Part shown: one piece after another, positions 36,551-50,055 of the stretch | Layout of the letters: the number at the start of each line of letters is the position of its first letter | How positions within the stretch are numbered: the stretch's first letter is position 1 | Source of the DNA: Metopolophium dirhodum | Taxonomy: Eukaryota > Arthropoda > Insecta > Hemiptera > Aphididae | Length of the DNA: 64,000 nucleotides | Assembly: GCF_019925205.1 (NCBI RefSeq) | Contig: NC_083565.1 | Span: forward strand, 30,594,241 to 30,658,240 | Direction of reading: 5' to 3' | The notes under the pieces: model-generated | The model's input: the letters and a program-made list of their open reading frames with translations, nothing else | Told to the model about the DNA's origin: nothing | Database searches by the model: none | Position numbers and translations under genes: made by a program

Positions 36551-37990
36551 AGAAATTTAAAGAAATACGCAACTCAAATGTTTACATTTTCCCATTAAAT
36601 AATAAAGCAATATAATATTATAATTTTACAATGTAGGTAGGTCATCTGTGTAATTTAATACATTTATAAGACTGTTTTTTTAATAACTCAATTAGTTAAT
36701 GGATTTTCTATAGAACAAAAGATGTTGTTAGAAATGTTTTTTATTTGATAAAATAATTAAAATAATAATAAAAACAAATTTAATTGTATTATGATTTATT
36801 AAGAAATTTTGTAGATTGTAGATATAAAGTTACGCCTAATAAGTAATAGCATACCATTTATGTGGCACGTATTATTATATTATGCGTACTGATTGTTCAA
36901 TTGCAAATAACATAACTATTATCGTGTTAAATAATGTTTATCTATATTACACTATAATCACAATAGAGTATAGATATAATTATCCATATGGGATACCGTT
37001 GTTTTAATTTTTAAAAACTAAATTCGTCAAAATTTGAACTTTAATAGAGCCCATTATAATGGGCAGATTTTTAATTATTTTGTTGAAATTTATAAGTATT
37101 ATTCTTGGTTACTTAAACATTTTATGTATATCATTATATATTGTATAATATAGGTACACACAATGACAACAAATGCAATGATTTCAGCAAAAATTAATTC
37201 AACCTGCCGTATACTGATAAATAATAATGAAATAAATAACTTTAATAGCAATAATTTACATATATCATAAAAAATAAACAATAATTTCTGTCTGGATGAA
37301 TCATCTCGTAAATAATTTATCAGTTAGAAAGTGAAGCAATGACATTTTATTAGTTATTTGTTTAAAATAATTGTTTGGAGTTCTCATATCGACTTATTAT
37401 TTAAGTTATTTTTTTATTAATAAGACATTCAAATACTATGCTATAATAGTTTGCAAATATTTTTTAACCTTGATTGATTTCAGTTACTAACTGAAACCTT
37501 AGCGATGTCAATAACCTAAGGTACATCATGTTCAGTAATGCAAACTATTCATTGTATTTTTCTGCCAATTAATTGAATTTAGTTTATCTTGATGAATTGA
37601 TGATTAAAATGAAAACTGAATACGTGCCAAACACTTCTAAGGTGTTATAATTATTGACTTTGAATTTAATTTATATAAAATAGAATATTATTAATTAAAT
37701 CACAAATTGATTATATTATATTGTTGCACTTCCACGACAAAATAACAACGGCTCACAAAGACTATTTTAGCCTATTAAAATGTTAACACATCAATAATAA
37801 CTAATTAATTTTCTGTAATATAACTTATAAGTAAAATAATTGTTGATTTAGCAATAGAATGATGTTTACATATCGTAAAAAAATGTATGTATTGAGCAAA
37901 ACTGCTAGTAAAATAAAATATTCTGTTTAATTTTATATATTGTTATAAAAAATATATGTAATATTAAAATAATAATTTTGAACGAATTTC
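36551..37990. other. AT-rich intergenic DNA
   Basis: No gene is supported. A short 'gtcaaaatttgaacttta' at 37027 is another scrap of the GATTCTGAGCG family. Confidence 0.4.
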
Positions 37991-39453
37991 AAAAAAAAAA
38001 AAAAAGGTGGGTTAGTGGAAATCGCTCTGCTGTACAGTAGGTTACAAGTGTGTCACTGTAATGGATGGTGTTAAATTTGAATTCAATGATATATACCTAA
38101 TATCACCGAGTAAGAAAAACGATTCTGAGTAAAAATGGTCAGTCAGCTTATGATATTACTAAGTATAATTGATGATATTATTGTGAATAAAGTAATTTAT
38201 ATATAACCTATTTACGTGAAACCTTGTTTTAAATTTTCAATCCTTAGCTATAAAATTTGAACATTTTATAAATTTTTAACTAGGTACAAATTAATTATTA
38301 AATTTTAAATTTGATACATTTTGTCAAAATTCGAACTTTAAATCATTATAATAAAAAATGTGCTTATGTATTTTTAATATTCTTTAACTGCTATTGTAAA
38401 AATATATCAGGAGCCTTATATTAAATTTTCACGCTTTTTTACCCAACAAATAAAATTTAATTGATATTAATAGGAAAAAAAACCAAAAAAATTGAAAACT
38501 GACTATGTCCAAGCTCAAAAAAGTCAAAATATTTTTAAAATTTTATGGTGTATAGCAAATGAAAATTTAAACATTCACTAAAATTTTCATGTATCTACAG
38601 TTATTGGTTTTTGAATTACAATAAAATAACAAAACCTCCACATGAGAAATCGAGTGAATATCCAATATTGTGAAAATATGAACTTCAAACGCTCGTAAAA
38701 ATTTAATTTGACTTAATTAGACATTTTTTTTTTTGATAAAGGTAGATAATCTTATAAGGAATCTTGTATTACATTTTAAAATCTTAGACTTAAACAAAAA
38801 AATTTTATGAATTCTTAACTCAAAATAATTTGGTAATTTTCGTGATTTTTTCATATTTTGTCAATTTTTGAACTTAAATGCTTGTAAAAAAAAAAAATGT
38901 GACTAAGGATTTTTAATATTTTTCAAATGTCATTGTAACAATATAGTAGGAGCCTTGTATTAAATTTTCAAACTTTTTTACCCAACAAATAAAGTTTTAT
39001 TGACATCCTTAGATAAAAAGACTAATAAAATTGGAAACTGAAAATGTTCCTAATTAGTTGAAAACATATCAAAATATTTTGAAAATTGTATCATGTATAG
39101 AAAATGCTAATATAAATTACCAGTGAAAATTGCATGTGTATATGTTCATTTTTTTTAGAGTTACATCAAAAACCAAAATCGATTTTCTGAAAAACCGATT
39201 TTACGTAAAAATTCCCGTTTTTCCTTAATTTTATGTTGTTTTTCTCGGCGCATTTGAAAACTATTGGAAATTTTAAATTTTGACCTCCCCAATACACCAA
39301 CGATATTCACTTTCCTATCTAACAAGATACTGAAGTTGAAAATCCAATCATTATTTCGACTGCTTATCGTGTACACAGACACAAAAATAAAAAATAAAAA
39401 ACACACATCATTGTAAAATCAATACGCTCATCGTTCCACTCAGAAACTAAAAA
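37991..39453 (+). mobile_element. GATTCTGAGCG repeat family, copy 4 (near full length)
   Basis: Has the same order of blocks as copy 1, from the A-run and 'gtacagtaggttacaag' to 'ttccactcagaaactaaa'. It is more diverged than copies 1 and 2. Confidence 0.85.
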
Positions 39454-40150
39454 TTGATATTGATGATATTGTTTACAGCCATAGGGAGTATTCGAAAACC
39501 ACATTTGATTATTAATACATTCAATTTTAATATAAGAGTAAATCTGGGAGGGTTTAGATGGAATTAGGGGGGGCTAAGCCCCACCATATTTGCGCCTATG
39601 ATTTTAATACATTTTTAGCAAAGAAACACCTAAAAGGTGTTAAACACCATACAGTTTCTCTAGATTCTATTATAATATATCTGTATTTATTATTATACAT
39701 TGTTGTAGCTCTTATAATAATTATTTTTCTGAAATATAAATCTATAGTTTTAAATGTAGGGTTTTTAAACATTATAATATTGTTATACATGACAAAAATG
39801 CATTGCCAAAACGAAAATAATAAAATTCAGTAAAACAAAACGTAATATGGTTAAAAATAACTATAATTAATATCATTAAATTACAAAGCAAAACGAAATA
39901 AATTAAGAATGTCAATTAAATAAAAACTAACACAAAACGATAGAATTAAAATTATTTCATATATTTATGTACCTTAAAAAATATACAATTTATTCTTTCT
40001 ATTTAATTTGGTTTCGTACTTTCGTGGAAATATTTTTTCACCCGATTTACTTTTATTTTAGCAAAAGATCTAAGAATTACATCCTACTGCAGCATTATGA
40101 TGAGTACCTATCGTTACAGCATTACCAATTAATTATCATAATAGTTACAT
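39454..40150. other. AT-rich spacer with transposon scraps
   Basis: 'agggggggctaagcccc' at 39566-39582 resembles a degraded element end. 'atttggtttcgtactttcgtgga' near 40008 is shared with 47757-47780. Confidence 0.4.
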
Positions 40151-41655
40151 TTTAGATTCTGAGCGGAGCGATGGAATGTATTGATTTTACAATGATTTGT
40201 TTTTTTTTTTATTTTTTGTGTCTGATTTGGGGTAGTAACACTGCTTCGATTTTCTTCAACAGTATCTTGTTCGATGGAAAAGTGAATCTAGTTGGTACAT
40301 TCAAAATTTAAAATTCTTAATAGTTTTCAAAAGCGCAAGGAAAAACCAAACAAAATTTAAGGAAAAACGGTAATTTTTAAGCAAAATCAGTTTTTGACAT
40401 AATCGATTTTGGTTTTTGGTGTAACTTTAAAACAAATAACCGTAGACGGGCATGTACATGAAATTCGCACTGAATGTTTATATTAGCATTCTCTATACAC
40501 GATAACATTTTCAAAATATTTTGACTTGTTTTGAGCGGTTTACGGACATTTTTAGTTTCTAATTTTTTTAGTTTTTTTTTTTCTACAAATGACAATAAAA
40601 TTGTATTCGTTGGGTAAAAAAGCTTGAAACAAGGCTCTTCTAATATATTATTACAATGACAATTGAAAAATATTAAAAATACAGTCACAATTTATTTATA
40701 AGCATTTAAAAAATTACGAATTTTGACAAAATCCTTAAAAATCTAAAAAATTTGCAAATTATTTTAAGTAGGAAATACATAAAAATTTTCTTTTTAAATC
40801 AAAGATTTGAAAATTTAATTCAAGATCCTCATAGTTTGTTCTGTGTAAATCAAACAAAAATTTTTATGAACATTTTAAGTTCAAATTGTATTACATTGGA
40901 TATTATTCACTTGATTTCTCAAGTACCTACCTAGCGATTTTCTTATTTTGTTATAATTCAAAAACGAATAACCATAGACACTTGAAATTTATATCACATG
41001 TTTATTTTATTAATTCTTATACTATATTCAAAATATATTCACTGTTTTCAAGCTGTTTACGAACGTTAACAATTTTTTTTTTTGGATTTTTTTCTTTAAA
41101 TCATAATAAAATTGTATATTTGTTGGCTCAAAAAGCGTGAAAATGTAATACAAGGCCCATGAATATTGTTACATTAGCAGTTGAAAAATACATTGGCAAA
41201 CATTTTTTTTATAAGCATTTAAAATTTAAAAATTATTTTTTAGTTAAAAATGTATAAAATTGTTCAACTTATATAGCTATGGATTGATAATTTAAAACAA
41301 GGTTTATATCTGTACCTAACCAAAAACTCTTTAAAATATAAAGACACAGTTTTTTTTTGTAGTTAGTTTATGTTCAAATTCGGACGAAATTACATAATAT
41401 TACATAACCAAGAATTACAATATTAGTTATTTTGTTGTAATTTTATAATATTAATTCAACTTACCAGCTACCGTATTAATAATAAGTAATAACAATATAA
41501 ATATAATACAAATATCCATACTGACAAGCCGTCACCGCTCAGAATCGTTTTTCGTATACAATGATATTATATCATTGAATTAATACCATCCATCATACAG
41601 TGACCTACTTGTAACTTATACTGTACAGCAGAGCGACATCCACTTACTGTCTTTT
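40151..41655 (-). mobile_element. GATTCTGAGCG repeat family, copy 5 (reverse orientation)
   Basis: Starts with TTTAGATTCTGAGCGGAGCG and ends with 'ctgtacagcagagcgacatccactt', the inverse of copies 1-4. Between 41344 and 41535 it includes the block also found at 960-1200. This suggests either a longer family variant or a nested insertion. Confidence 0.85.
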
Positions 41656-42529
41656 AAATATTGTCATTAATTTTGTTTATAGAAAATAGAAATTTAACAT
41701 TACCTCCCGGCTCTCGTGATTCGTGGTCCACATTCTATGACTCCTAGTTTGTGCAGTAGACTTTGTAGTTTTGTTATAAGAGCACGTAATGCTGCTCGCT
41801 TGTGTATTTTTTTTTTGTCTTACTAAAACACATAACGCTACCAAACAAAGCAAATTTAACTGAAGAAAGAATCTAGTTTTGAAAAAAAATGCGAATTATT
41901 TAATACCATAGGTACTAGGGATAGGACGTAACGTATTCATTATGACGTTTTTTTCTCAGTCCAACGTAGATAAGAAATTGAGGCCGTTTGTTTACATTTT
42001 TGTATAGTATGATTAGGTATATATTTATATCTGTAATAGTCATAATAGAGATAATCAGATAATCGATATAGGTATACTTTTTGGTCTCAATTTATTCATA
42101 TAGGTAATAAATTGTATTCATCACCGGTAAGACGTTATGTTCTATACATTTACATAATTTTCAATGTTCTTACATTTGATGCATAGTTTACATCCTAATT
42201 CCCAATACATTTCTTTAAATAGTGAGTATAAAAATTAAAAATACTTATTATTTATAAACGTTTTAATAGTTATTGTTATACAACACATAGCAGGTATACA
42301 TAATACATTTATTTAAATAGAAGGTGATAAATAATAATACATTTACAATAAAAAGTATTTATTATTTAGAAATATTTGTACAGTTGTTATTATAAAATAA
42401 TAATAATAAATAATAATAATAATAATTCTTTTTTTTAAAGGAAACAATTCTAATTACAAATAATACAATATTGTAGAGTTCTTTTTTAATTTGTACCTAC
42501 ATATTATCTCAATCTAAATAAGAAACTTA
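41656..42529. other. AT-rich intergenic DNA
   Basis: No supported gene. Confidence 0.4.
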
Positions 42530-42537
42530 CTTTTGGC

Positions 42538-43100
42538 CAAGGCTGGGCATTAACGAGTTAAAAAGTTAAAGTTAAGTTAAAAAGATAATTTAATTTTAAC
42601 TTTTTAACTTAACTAGTTACTTTTGGCTTTTCATTAACTTTACTGTTACCTTACTAAATTTCTTTCTTAATTAACGTGAAATTAACGAGTTGATTTTTAA
42701 TTTTAAGAAGCAAGTTAAGTTAATTAATTTTGTTTTTAATTTTATAATATTTCACTATTTTGTTTTCATGTCAAAAAATATGTATCGTAAATTGTTTAAA
42801 GTTAAAAATGTATATCATTAGAATCTAACTTATATGGAAATAGTGTATGAAGTATTAACCCTTTATCCTATAATTTAGTTTTGGGTTGGAAAAAAATTAA
42901 GTAGGCTAGCGTTGTATAAACAAATTAACTTTTTTTTAACTTAATAAAAAGTTAACAAAAAGTGTGTATTAACTTTTAACTTAACTGAGTTAACCTATAG
43001 TTAAATTAACTTTTAACTTTTAACTTTTAACTTTTTGTTATTGGTGCATATTAACTTAACTTAACTGAGTTAAAAAAAATCATTAACTTGCCCAGCCTTG
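42538..43100. mobile_element. 563-bp hAT-like MITE with perfect 8-bp TSD
   Basis: The ends CAAGGCTGGGCA and TGCCCAGCCTTG are flanked by identical CTTTTGGC (42530-42537 and 43101-43108). The interior consists largely of reiterated TTAACTTTTAACTTAACT-like words, so the whole element can fold back on itself. Confidence 0.92.
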
Positions 43101-43955
43101 CTTTTGGCCATTTACTAATTTTAATTCAATAACATTCTGTTATAATTAGCCTATATGTATTACATTATAGATATTATAACGTAGGTTCTTTCACTAATGC
43201 TGCTAGTTAGTGGCGTGACGAAGGACTTTATTTGAGGCACGTGCTTCAGTTTAAAGGGTGGTGGGTGTTCAGCAGACTAGAGGCATTTCACATATTATAA
43301 TAATTTATTAAGAGACTAAGTCAATCTTTCTCAGTTACCATTTACATAAATACATAATTACTTAAATAAGTATTTATAATTTATTACTTAGGTATATAAA
43401 TTATTGTGCCTCATAAGTTAATGAAGTTCACCATGCCACTGCTGATAGTTGACAAATAAAATAAAATTCAACACCTATTAATACAAGTTAACAATTTGTT
43501 GGCTAAATGTTCAAAACAAATAAAAGTATTATTATAATATTATGAAATGGTTTGCAACTAGCAGAGTATTCATGTATAATACAATAAACTCTTAAATGTG
43601 TTAAACAATTTAACCATTATCATAAGAAAAATAATGTCACATATGTCATGTAGAACATTTTAAAATATATAATATGTATAATAATATATTAACATTTAAG
43701 TATAATGTCTATTTTTAGAAGAATCATTGATTTTGTATGTTATTTACTAAGTCTGGCAATATTTAAATCTTAAAAGGGATTTCAATTATACTTTGTATTA
43801 ATTTTCTAATACAATGCAATAATAATTGTATGCATCACTTACAATACTTGTTATACAATACAGATTTTTTTTTTTATAATACAATCAATGGGCCATCAAA
43901 AAATTAGCCATGGGCTGCGTGTTTGACATGCCCTTCTTACACTAAAATATATAAA

Positions 43956-44298
43956 GGGTCTTCAACCTAAAATCAAAGTGAAAGATGACAATGAGTGTTA
44001 ACTCATAATTTAATAGTTCTCCAATTTTATATGTTAATTTTCTGTAATCTTTTGTCTCTGTTTATAGCATTTCTACATCTGAACATTATATCATATCAAA
44101 ACCTAATTAATCCAAAACAAAAATTAGATTGACTAATACTCAAAAACTAATTTTGTCAACTATAAAAAAAAAACCCAATAATAGCTATTATATTATTAAT
44201 TCTATAATATGAACATTTTTTAATTTAATTATGAATAAAGGACAATTATAATAGTTTTTAATTTTTTTTCTGAAACTCTCATTAAGGTTGAAGACCCC
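43956..44298. mobile_element. probable 343-bp MITE
   Basis: GGGTCTTCAACCT at 43956 is repeated inverted as AGGTTGAAGACCC at 44285-44297. The GGGGTCTTCAACC-type end is hAT-like. The flanking duplication is not evident. Confidence 0.55.
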
Positions 44299-46870
44299 AA
44301 CTCTTAAAACGTACATGACAAGTGTGACATTAATATTCCAACAATTTCAAATCATTAACTTGATTATTTTTTATTTAAACCTTGTTATTAAGTGAACATA
44401 CTTATATACTATGAGATAGTCAGGGAAATACAATGTGTTTACCCTCTACCCAGGGTTCTATATCTACACATATTCAAGCCACAAAAAAAATTATAGAATA
44501 GCTACCCTTATTTTTCAGTTAATATAATTGTAATAGGTAGGTATTTATTAAATTCCTATATTATTAGAGTTCTATAAAAATCTTTAACACTTAATACATA
44601 AAATCCCTAATTTACTAAATCACCTGGCTAATTAAAACAAACAATTTTTTTTATGAGCTATAATTTACCATTTACATTTTTTTTTTTTTTATGAAATCAA
44701 ACATTTGAATTTACCTATGTTGTTTTGGTGATGAACTGGATACTATTATTAGTCTTCTGATGGTTGTATGTACGCATACATTTACATCCTCTGGGTATGA
44801 TAGGTTTAACTAGTGAATATTAGTACTATTAATGGCAAGGTACCAAGCAATAGTAATATGCTTATTGATTATAGAACAAACTTGAAAATAATTCTAACAT
44901 CACCAAAAATACTTGAATGTTTATAACCGCTTAGCTTAGATTATCCTTCTATAACAATAAGAAAGAATACAATTGGGTTGAGTATAAATTAATTTAAAAC
45001 AAATAATACTCACATTGTAACAAAAATGTTATTTTGCTATTAAATAAATCTTCATTATATTTTATTTTGCAAATTTTTCTTGTTAAGTAATTTGTAGTTT
45101 TGAGAAATTGAAAATGTTATTTGATGTTTTATTTTTGATTTTTTGTTCAAATTACAGACTAAATGTCTATAAAGCATGATATCATAATAAAATATAGTTA
45201 AATAGGTAATAAAATAATTATAACTTACCAACTAATAATAGGTAGGTAGGTACATAATTATTCAAACATATTTCCAAGAATATCTTCAAAGAAATTGTGT
45301 AAAATCTGATAAGCCCATGAAAATATTACTCATACAATACAATTTTTAATTTAATAAGTACTGCAAAATTTGTTTGAAACATAAAATAATATTAAAACTT
45401 TTTATTAAATAATAATATAATAGGTATGTTTATGTGTAGATAATAATTAATATTCAATGCACATGTTGATCTTTGTTACTTTGTAACTTTTAAAGTAGGT
45501 ATTGAGATATCGAACAATTACATATTGTTAAACAACGTAAACGGTACTTAACAAATAAATTTACGATTTAGAATTTATAATACAACTAAATAGTATGAAT
45601 AATTATTTAATTACTAAAATGAAATGGTAGTCATAAATCATAATATTTTGTAATTGTAATTTTTAATCAATTGAATAATTGCTTAATTGTGATCAGACAC
45701 TACTTTGTTGATCAATAAGTTCAAATCTTATCAGAAAACAATACAAGATTACAATATCAAATATTATAATAATAATATTCAATATTAGGTATTTATAAGT
45801 TTACGGACAAAACACCTTTTTTTACTAAATACAAAATGAACAAAATAAATTTATTTTATCTATTGATAAAGATAGCCTATAATTATTATAATATAATCGT
45901 ATTTAATAATAGGTATTACAAAGATGTACAAATTGATTTTTTGTACAATAATTGTTTAAAATTTCATCAATAAATTTTGAAGAAGTAAAATAATACGCTT
46001 ATTACGAGCTACACTGAGAGTGTTTGCTGGCTGCACGAGCACGCGGGTCGCGGGCAACATGATTATATCGGTATGCCACTATGGTATTAAATAATTCACT
46101 GTTTTTCTAGAAACTAGAAAAAATATTAAAAATCAGAAGATTAACGAAATCAAAATGTTGAAACGTCAATATTTTCAGAAAAATTAACTCTACAAAATGG
46201 CTATCTTCGTTTTTTTTTTGTTAAATAATTAAATAAAAAAATATATTTTTAACTTTTTTACCAAAACATTAAAATAAACTAAAACATGAAATATTTTTAG
46301 TTTTTGTCCCTGTGAGTCTGACTAAAAAATCAGAATTATGATATCTCCATTTTTTCATGAGATATCGCAATGGGTAAATCCTCACATGACATCCTGTATA
46401 GATCCTTTTAGTTATATTTATTAAACAAGACAAAATAACTAGGTAGCTAATTCTGTAAAATCCAATTTATAATATTATTCATAATCAGTTTTATATTTTT
46501 AATATTTTAACATATTTTAGCTAATTAATTAATTTGCCTAATTATATAATATTATGACAATATGCTATAAATTGCATTGTTCTTACTATTTTTTTATAGT
46601 TAACTTTTCAGTAGCTTACAGTAAACAATATTATATTTCAAAAGACAACATAGAATTATTTAACTATTTTATATAAGTATACCTACTTTGTATTGATCCA
46701 TTATCATATTTTCTTCTTTTTTTTTATAACAAACTATTGTCCATGGTATAGAAATAAAATAAGTACTAAACTTAAGTTAACATAATAGGTAACTATATAA
46801 TATTAAGTTAAGAATATAGTAAATGATTAATGTTTGTTATTTCTACAAAACTAAAATAACATTATAAAAC
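44299..46870. other. AT-rich intergenic DNA
   Basis: No gene is supported. A GC-rich patch (about 46028-46056, including 'gcacgcgggtcgcgggc') stands out without explanation. Confidence 0.4.
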
Positions 46871-46872
46871 TT

Positions 46873-46925
46873 GGGACACACATTTGTCATTCAGGGGACA
46901 CACATTTGTCATTCAGGGGACACAA
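46873..46925 (+). repeat. 22-bp tandem repeat, 2.5 copies
   Basis: The unit GGGACACACATTTGTCATTC plus 'ag' is repeated back to back. Confidence 0.85.
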
Positions 46926-46973
46926 ATAGTGTGTTAGGGGGCACAGTATTTTAGCCCCTGCAGTGAGTATTAC

Positions 46974-47024
46974 TGTATACCATATTACCATGAACTAAGA
47001 AGAACTTAGTTCATGCTGTATACA
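46974..47024. repeat. perfect hairpin
   Basis: CATGAACTAAG and its exact complement CTTAGTTCATG are separated by 5 nt. An outer TGTATAC/GTATACA pair extends the stem. Confidence 0.8.
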
Positions 47025-47234
47025 GACTGTAAAGCAAATAATATTGATTATATAGGTAAATAATCTATAGTATTTGTGTCACACTTACAATTGTGTGAAG
47101 TGTATACCAATATACCATAGTCCATAGACATGATAATATAAAAGTATAAATTATAATATTAATTATAGTACCTATTTATTAATTATAATCAATAAATAAT
47201 ATAAATATTAAAATATGTTAAATTAATTTAATAG

Positions 47235-47285
47235 TCGCACACGCGCGCGCATTCACTCGCCGACCGGACAAAGAGCAGCGGCCTC
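47235..47285 (+). promoter_or_regulatory. CpG-rich patch, possible promoter
   Basis: A short patch (cacacgcgcgcgcattcact, then cgccgaccggac) in otherwise AT-rich DNA, about 1 kb upstream of the first exon at 48303. It could be a transcription start region for that gene. No TATA box was recognised, so this is positional inference. Confidence 0.25.
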
Positions 47286-48302
47286 ACATTTTTGCAAAAT
47301 CATCAAGCAAAATTACAAAATAATCTCTTAAATTTTTTAATACAGCTTGTTTATTTCTTTTTTAACTACATAGGTATAAATATTTTACCATAGAAAACAT
47401 TTATTGAAGATCCACAAACTGTTATCACTGACCAATGGAACAGAACATAGTAGAACTATTATAGATACATTTTCTGAGCCTCGGTTTATCTATAATTGAA
47501 TAATTTCAACTTATTTCTATCCTCAAGTTCAGAAAATGTATTGTTGAATATCTATAGTCTAGTTCCAAATACTTAAGACACTATTAAAATAAATCTGAAA
47601 AGTCTCGGCCTTCCGGGCACAGCTGCTTGGAAAATTTGAAAGTGAGTGCAAGTTATCATTGAGCTATGCAACGCGTTTGTCGTTCATATTTTTGTTTTAT
47701 TTTTATTTTTCCATAATCGTTGCCGTCACTTAATTTCCTTGATGCGTCCGCCGCAAATTTGGTTTCGTACTATCGTGGATATTGGTTGGTTTTTTTTTAC
47801 AATATTTGTTGTATTATTATACTACGTAATTTGTCATTATGTCATACGATTTAATCGATTACATTTTAAATTATGGAATAATAAATTACACATGTGAGTT
47901 TTAGTATTATAAGTTTGAAAAATATTTTATATACACGTTTTAAATACAATACTTATTTTAAACAATTATCTGTGTAATAATAATAAAGTAATAAAAATAC
48001 GATCAAAACGATCAAAAAAATCTAGTAACTGGTAACCCTGCAAATTGACCTCCCCTGAATAATAACGAAATATACCGATGTAGTATTATACGATTTCGAT
48101 AATAGTACTTAACTTATTTTTTTTTAATATAATAGTAGATCCTGGAATAAATTATTTGGAGGGGCGCCACTGCGTATACAGCGCGTAAAATCTTAGGAAT
48201 TTCGATTGTATACATAAATAAAATAATTAAGTAATATACTTTTTATTATACTTATATAATAATATATATATAATAATATAATATTAATAATGTTTTACGC
48301 AG

Positions 48303-49229
48303 ATACCAAGGAATACAAGTCACAGGCTCTTTGTGAAGAAGTAAATACCTATCTATACATATAATATTTAAGTCTAATAATTGGGCAATCTCTGACGTGC
48401 TAAGTATAAATTTATCATTATAGCGTACAAAAATTCCGCGTGATCATGATTGTGCGTCGGTGATTATTATAAGTGACGACGATTCATCCAAGCAAGAGAG
48501 GAAATCTAACTTGGACAATCACAACGCCGCGATACGGAATGAAAATCAGGTAACAGAGAAAATATTTTCAGTTAATAGTCTCGGTGTTGTAAATACCGTA
48601 AAAAGATATCGGAACTGCTAGTAGGCACTTCTGTAAGGCGTTTTCACTCTTCGTGGTTGAATCTTTGCTTTCAGATGATTTTCCATGTTTCTGGATTAAT
48701 AGTAAATTAATATTTAACATATTAGAGTCCGCAGAGATTCAACCATGAAGAGTGAAAACGCCTTGCAGAAGTGCCCAATAGGCAATAGCAGTTCCGATAT
48801 CTTTTTCATTAGTGCGTGGTAGTCCAATAATTGAAGTATACAATTAGTTATTTATCACTTTAATACAGGGCTATTCAGGACTAATTAATGTGCACTAAAA
48901 ATAATTAAAATACGCATTTCTCGTGTACCTATACGTACGAGAAACATTTCTATAGATACTTTTATTCAGTTATGAAAATCAGTGCCTGTTGAAACAATAA
49001 CTTTAATAATAACTTGTTTAAGGCGCGTGCACACTTTGTGGACGGATCGTCTACCCACAAAAGGTTAGAAAATCCTAACTTTAGTAAGTTTCAGGACAAA
49101 GATATTGATGATGAAACCTCGGCATCAGCGATTATACCCACCGAAAACCTCGTCTTCCCAAGTACATGTTCGGCAGAGACGATTGAATCATCATATGAGT
49201 GTGTAGAACTATTATGTCTTACTCATAAA
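48303..49229 (+). CDS. three in-phase exons with a SUMO-interaction-like motif (partial gene)
   Basis: Three exons with AG/GT borders keep one frame: 48303-48340, 48424-48549 (42 codons) and 49023-49229 (69 codons). The first reads TKEYKSQALCEE. The second contains SVIIISDDDSSKQERKS, a hydrophobic core followed by acidic/serine residues, like a SUMO-interaction motif. The third reads RLENPNFSKFQDKDIDDETS and ends …YECVELLCLTHK at a phase-0 donor. No start codon or first exon was identified. An inverted-repeat hairpin sits in the second intron. The next coding sequence, 1.5 kb downstream, is an FMR1-like exon also starting in phase 0, so these exons could form its N-terminus. The remainder of the protein is unrecognised and probably disordered. 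Confidence 0.5.
48601..48805. mobile_element. intronic inverted-repeat MITE/hairpin
   Basis: The arms 48601-48664 and 48735-48805 are near-perfect inverted copies (aaaagatatcggaactgct…, ggcgttttcactct…). An about 8-nt bulge is present on the right. It lies in the intron between the exons at 48424 and 49023. Confidence 0.85.
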
Positions 49230-49239
49230 GTATGTTTCT

Positions 49240-49965
49240 ACATATATTATATTAGACACTCATCTTCGTTCTATTAATTTATCATAATAGTTTATAGTTG
49301 TAAGTTGTCTTATTAACACTGCTGTGCACAGTCTGCGTGAAGCACAAAAATAGTTACCTATTACTATAATAGAATTCAAGACTTATAATATTCAATTAAA
49401 ATTATCAAAATATGTAGCTAAAATTATTTTTATTTAAAAAAAAAACCTATAGTAGGTACTTACAAACATGTTAAAAATCTCAAAAATATAATTGATAGGG
49501 ATAATGATAATAATAACCGGTGGGAACGCTGTAAGATGGGTGAAAATAAATCTCAGCCAAGGAGGAAACCATCCCTGAATATATTGATTCTCTATATTTA
49601 TATTATACTTTTAATTAATTCATAATCCGAAACGGAATACGCTTGTTTGAACAAATTGACGATTGGCATAAATTATAAACTATTAAATAACGCAAATATA
49701 AATAAATGTGTATTATATAATATATTGTAATTTGTACATTTTAAACGCATATAAAATATAATATAGGATAACATAAAATTGCTTTAATGAAAAAAATCAG
49801 TACTTACAACATCATTTTGTGATCAATATGTGACAACGATCTAAATTTTCTTATACACAGTATAAGTATATCATCTTTTTAAAATAATTAAATTAGGTAC
49901 TTCGCTGAGTATACGATATGATGGTAAATCGTAATTTGCAGATAACACGTCTCAAGTATTCATCA
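49240..49965. other. AT-rich intron-like DNA
   Basis: No coding or element signature was recognised. Confidence 0.4.
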
Positions 49966-49971
49966 TTAGCG

Positions 49972-50055
49972 GATATATTTTATGTTATGACATTTAAACA
50001 TTTAAACATGCTCTTCTTTTCCACTGTAGATAGCTAAATATACCTATTTTATTAT
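49972..50055 (+). repeat. direct repeat flanking the inverted exon copy (left)
   Basis: Shares 'gcggatatattttatgttatgacatttaaaca' and 'gctcttcttttccac…atagctaaatatacctatttta' with 50211-50306. Confidence 0.85.

Noticed and set aside
40377..40688. 103-codon minus-strand open frame
   Set aside because: Lies inside a GATTCTGAGCG-family copy and is not preserved in the other five copies.
47646..47897. 83-codon hydrophobic open frame
   Set aside because: Starts at GTG in the track frame. A segment (tttggtttcgtact…tcgtgga) is a dispersed repeat also at 40008, and the composition is what T-rich DNA gives by chance.
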